Shown here piece after piece: positions 62,009-64,000 of a stretch of 64,000 nt of DNA. A program made the position numbers and the translations under genes. The notes beneath the pieces are model-generated. The model worked only from the letters and a program-made list of their open reading frames with translations, was not told the DNA's origin and made no database searches. Each line of letters starts with the position of its first letter. Positions within the stretch are counted from its first letter, which is position 1. This DNA is from Clostridiaceae bacterium (GTDB lineage: Bacteria > Bacillota > Clostridia > Lachnospirales > Lachnospiraceae), in assembly GCA_009911305.1 (NCBI GenBank), contig QXXC01000002.1, positions 177,119-241,118 of the forward strand. Direction: 5' to 3'.

Positions 62009-62036
62009 TAATGAATAATGTGATTTGCGCCGATAT
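62009..62036 (+). promoter_or_regulatory. Sigma-28-like promoter of the FliK-like/FlhX operon
   Basis: TAAT (62009-62012), a 16-base spacer and GCCGATAT (62029-62036), a full match to the -10 consensus. It is divergent to the flgM promoter, the two -10 boxes being about 105 bases apart. The ATG of the first gene is at 62079. Confidence 0.6.
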
Positions 62037-62078
62037 ATATTAGATGGGTTATACACAACATGCACGACAGGAGGAGCT

Positions 62079-63503
62079 ATGGCAAATATTTTGCAGGTGA
62101 CGACCCCTTCCATAAACAATAGAAACATTATCGACAGCCAGGGGGTTAAAAATGAGGCGGGCGGCCCGCATGTCCAAAATCCGGTTGATCCCAGCAGGGT
62201 CGTGCGTGCGGACGGCCAGACGAACGGCCAGGCCGGCACCGCGACGGGCGAGGGTACGTACGGCATTATTGATTATGAGAGCAATTACGGGGCCTTTGTG
62301 CAGAAACTGGAGGACGCGCTGGGCCTTCCCGGACTTTTAAAACAGCTCATGTTTGAGGATCTCGCCAGTCTCGTCACAGGAGAGAAGGCGGAGGTCGGGA
62401 ATCTGGCGGAGCAGCTTTTTTCCTCGATCCAGACAGATTCCCCGGAAGAGCTTTTAAACCTGCTCAAGGAGCAGCAGGCCGCTCAGGTGAAGTTTTCAGG
62501 CCCTCTGTTTGACGGTCTGAGAAATCTTCTGGCGCGAAATGCCCCGGAGGGTGTGAGGGACTCGGTGACAGCCTTTTTAAAGGCGTTCAATGACTTCTCA
62601 TCAGGAGAGCATCAGCTCAAGCAGATGCATTCCCTTACCGGCGATATCAGCCGGCTGATGCTTAGCTCATTCCGGGAGGATTTTAACCAGCTTGTGCAGG
62701 AGATGGACTGGGAAGCGCAGAATGGGAATACAGAGGCCAACACGGAGGTCATCAACAGCCGCCTGATTCCGTTTCTGTCGAATTACGTCTCGCGCACGCA
62801 TGATTACGGCGCGATCCGCAACGCTGCGATGATGTTTATTTTCCATGCCGTCAAGTATGAGAACGGCGGGCATGACCGCCTCATGCAGCTTTTTAACCGG
62901 ATGATTGGGAATAAAGATTTTCAGCAGATGTATAAAGGAGACGCGGAGGAGGATTTACAGGAGACGGTGAGCGCCCTTGGCCGTCAGAGCTTCGGCAGAA
63001 GCTTTGCCGACGCGTTTTCCACGCTTTTGATGAAAGGCGCCAACGGCCAGGCGGGGTTGGAGAATATTCAGCAGTTTTACGATATATTCAACGGGATGCT
63101 GTTAAATGAGAGCGTGTATCTCCCGCTGATGCACATCCTGCTCCCCTTCCGCTTTCAGGAGAAGGAGGTTATGTCCGAGGTATGGATCGATCCGGACGCG
63201 AAGAAGGACAGCGAGGACGAAGCCAGGAAGATCAAGCTCCTGCTGAAATTCGACGTCCAGAATCTCGGGAAGTTCGACATGGTTATGGCGCTGCAGAACC
63301 GCAAGATCGATATGCAGCTCTATGTTCCCGAGCGTCTGTCCGGGGAGAAGGAAGACATACAGGAGAACATAGCGGGGATCTTAAAGAAGAACGGCCTGGG
63401 GCTGAACCGTATTCTTGTGAAGAAAAAGGAAAAGGAGATCGGGCTTAAAGAGGCATTCCCGGAATTCAGGCAGAAGGAGAGGGGCATTAATGTCAGAATT
63501 TGA
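62079..63503 (+). CDS. Protein with FliK-like C-terminal domain (YlqG-type)
   Basis: A 474-residue protein. The C-terminal segment LLKFDVQNLGKFDMVMALQN with QLYVPE resembles the FliK hook-length domain in pattern. The middle is helical. In Bacillus ylqG-ylqH are adjacent; here the next gene is the FlhB-C homologue, so this is the YlqG counterpart. It may act in export specificity with FlhX, an inference. The ATG at 62079 follows AGGAGGAGC; an in-frame upstream ATG at 62025 lies beside the promoter. The stop overlaps the next gene by 14 bases. Confidence 0.7.
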   Translation: MANILQVTTPSINNRNIIDSQGVKNEAGGPHVQNPVDPSRVVRADGQTNGQAGTATGEGTYGIIDYESNYGAFVQKLEDALGLPGLLKQLMFEDLASLVTGEKAEVGNLAEQLFSSIQTDSPEELLNLLKEQQAAQVKFSGPLFDGLRNLLARNAPEGVRDSVTAFLKAFNDFSSGEHQLKQMHSLTGDISRLMLSSFREDFNQLVQEMDWEAQNGNTEANTEVINSRLIPFLSNYVSRTHDYGAIRNAAMMFIFHAVKYENGGHDRLMQLFNRMIGNKDFQQMYKGDAEEDLQETVSALGRQSFGRSFADAFSTLLMKGANGQAGLENIQQFYDIFNGMLLNESVYLPLMHILLPFRFQEKEVMSEVWIDPDAKKDSEDEARKIKLLLKFDVQNLGKFDMVMALQNRKIDMQLYVPERLSGEKEDIQENIAGILKKNGLGLNRILVKKKEKEIGLKEAFPEFRQKERGINVRI

Positions 63504-63819
63504 TGAGCTGATGCAGAAAAAGGCGGTAGCCTTAAAATACGATCCGGAGAAGAGCGGGGCCCCGATTGTGGTGGCGTCCGGCATGGGCTATATGGCAGAG
63601 CGGATTACGGAGACTGCGTTAGAGGCGGGAGTGCCGGTGTATGAGGATGATTCCCTGGCCAGCCTGCTAAGCCAGATGAAGCTGGGGGCCGCGATTCCGG
63701 AAGAATTATATCAGGCAGTTGTCGAAATATATGTATATTTTCTGGGCTATGTGCCGGACGCCGGCCCGGAGGAGGGAGCAGAGGAGGACGGGGAATGGAC
63801 AGAAGAGCCGGAAGTTTAA
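63490..63819 (+). CDS. FlhB C-terminal-domain homologue (FlhX/YlqH type)
   Basis: A 109-residue cytoplasmic protein like the C-terminal part of FlhB after NPTH. It reads KKAVALKYDPEKSGAPIVVA, ITETALEAGVPVYEDDSLA and IPEELYQAVVEIYVYFLGY. It lacks the NPTH site and the membrane part. Homologues (FlhX, FhlB, YlqH) can replace or modify the FlhB switch. A short acidic tail of D, E and W ends the protein. The ATG follows AGAGGGGCATTA. It overlaps the next gene by 25 bases. Confidence 0.88.
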   Translation: MSEFDELMQKKAVALKYDPEKSGAPIVVASGMGYMAERITETALEAGVPVYEDDSLASLLSQMKLGAAIPEELYQAVVEIYVYFLGYVPDAGPEEGAEEDGEWTEEPEV

Positions 63820-64000
63820 AAGGACGCTGCGCTGCGCTGGTTGCGCTGTGCATGGCGGTGATGGTTCCTATTACGGCATGGGCCGCTTCCAGGCCGATCA
63901 ATAAGGTCAGCGTGCGCGTGGACTCCAAGCTGGAAGCCGGTTCCACGCTTCCCGATATCGGCATCGGGGACGGATCGCCGGAAAAGGGCGGCGTGCGCGT
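63795..64000 (+). CDS. Secreted protein, 3' end beyond the window
   Basis: The frame from ATG 63795 runs past the window end. A signal peptide is seen: basic MDRRAGSLKGR, hydrophobic AALVALCMAVMVPIT, and AWAA as a cleavage area. The mature start has NKVSVRVDSKLEAGSTLP. GAGGAGG lies 7 bases before the ATG. It overlaps the flhX stop, so it is probably in the same operon, perhaps a surface protein made with late flagellar genes. Too little remains to name it. Confidence 0.7.
   Translation, partial: MDRRAGSLKGRCAALVALCMAVMVPITAWAASRPINKVSVRVDSKLEAGSTLPDIGIGDGSPEKGGVR

Overview
The window looks like a chromosomal segment of a motile, spore-forming Clostridia, most likely a Lachnospiraceae. The evidence is a Gram-positive flagellar gene order, strong AGGAGG ribosome binding sites, spoVG and a spoVT/abrB regulator, a glgC-glgD pair, a PRPP synthetase of nearly 400 residues, a FliY-type switch protein, and roughly 50% GC. 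Species cannot be fixed from sequence reading alone. I saw no tRNA, rRNA, CRISPR array, insertion sequence or prophage.

Region 1 (1-20.9 kb) is housekeeping and metabolic. It holds the 3' end of a DnaC-like helicase loader, prs, a minus-strand SbcD/SbcC-like pair with asnS, an AAA-ATPase with a PD-(D/E)XK nuclease domain, the glgC-glgD-spoVG operon, an NhaC-type antiporter with a membrane diguanylate cyclase, a tightly overlapping five-gene flavin/iron-sulfur dehydrogenase operon (minus strand), two half-size chromate transporters, spoVT, and a PilZ protein on the minus strand facing the flagellar genes.

Region 2 (21.3-50.2 kb) is one long plus-strand flagellar and chemotaxis operon. It begins after a long leader with an 11-G tract. 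Gene order is flgB-fliE-fliF-fliG-fliH-fliI-fliJ-fliK-flgD-TIGR02530-flgE-flbD-motA-motB-fliM-cheY-flgC-fliY-fliO-fliP-fliQ-fliR-flhB-flhA-fliA-flgF/G-flgG-cheC-cheD-cheV, then a secreted cell-wall-binding repeat protein, a ParA-type ATPase and an acidic protein ending in a ComFB domain. A clear intrinsic terminator follows. flgC is displaced from flgB. fliL, flhF, flhG, cheA, cheB, cheR and cheW are absent from the window.

Region 3 (50.3-56.7 kb) has fliD behind a sigma-28-like promoter, fliS, a small coiled-coil protein, a second FliD-like protein and a nucleotidyltransferase. Region 4 (56.7-61.9 kb, minus strand) is flgM-flgN-flgK-flgL-yviE-fliW-csrA, the same order as in Bacillus subtilis. 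Region 5 (62.0-64.0 kb) runs divergently from flgM: a FliK-C-terminus-like protein, an FlhB C-terminal-domain homologue (FlhX/YlqH type) and a truncated secreted protein. Three sigma-28-like promoters (GCCGATA -10 boxes) precede fliD, flgM and the region 5 genes, so these look like late genes controlled by the FliA/FlgM pair encoded here. No flagellin gene is in the window.

The most unusual items are the ParA-ComFB pair closing an operon that lacks flhF/flhG, the three tandem SQAEIEAMMAS motifs in the FliY linker, and the G11 tract upstream of the flagellar operon. A diguanylate cyclase, a PilZ protein and a ComFB protein in one window suggest cyclic-dinucleotide control of motility.
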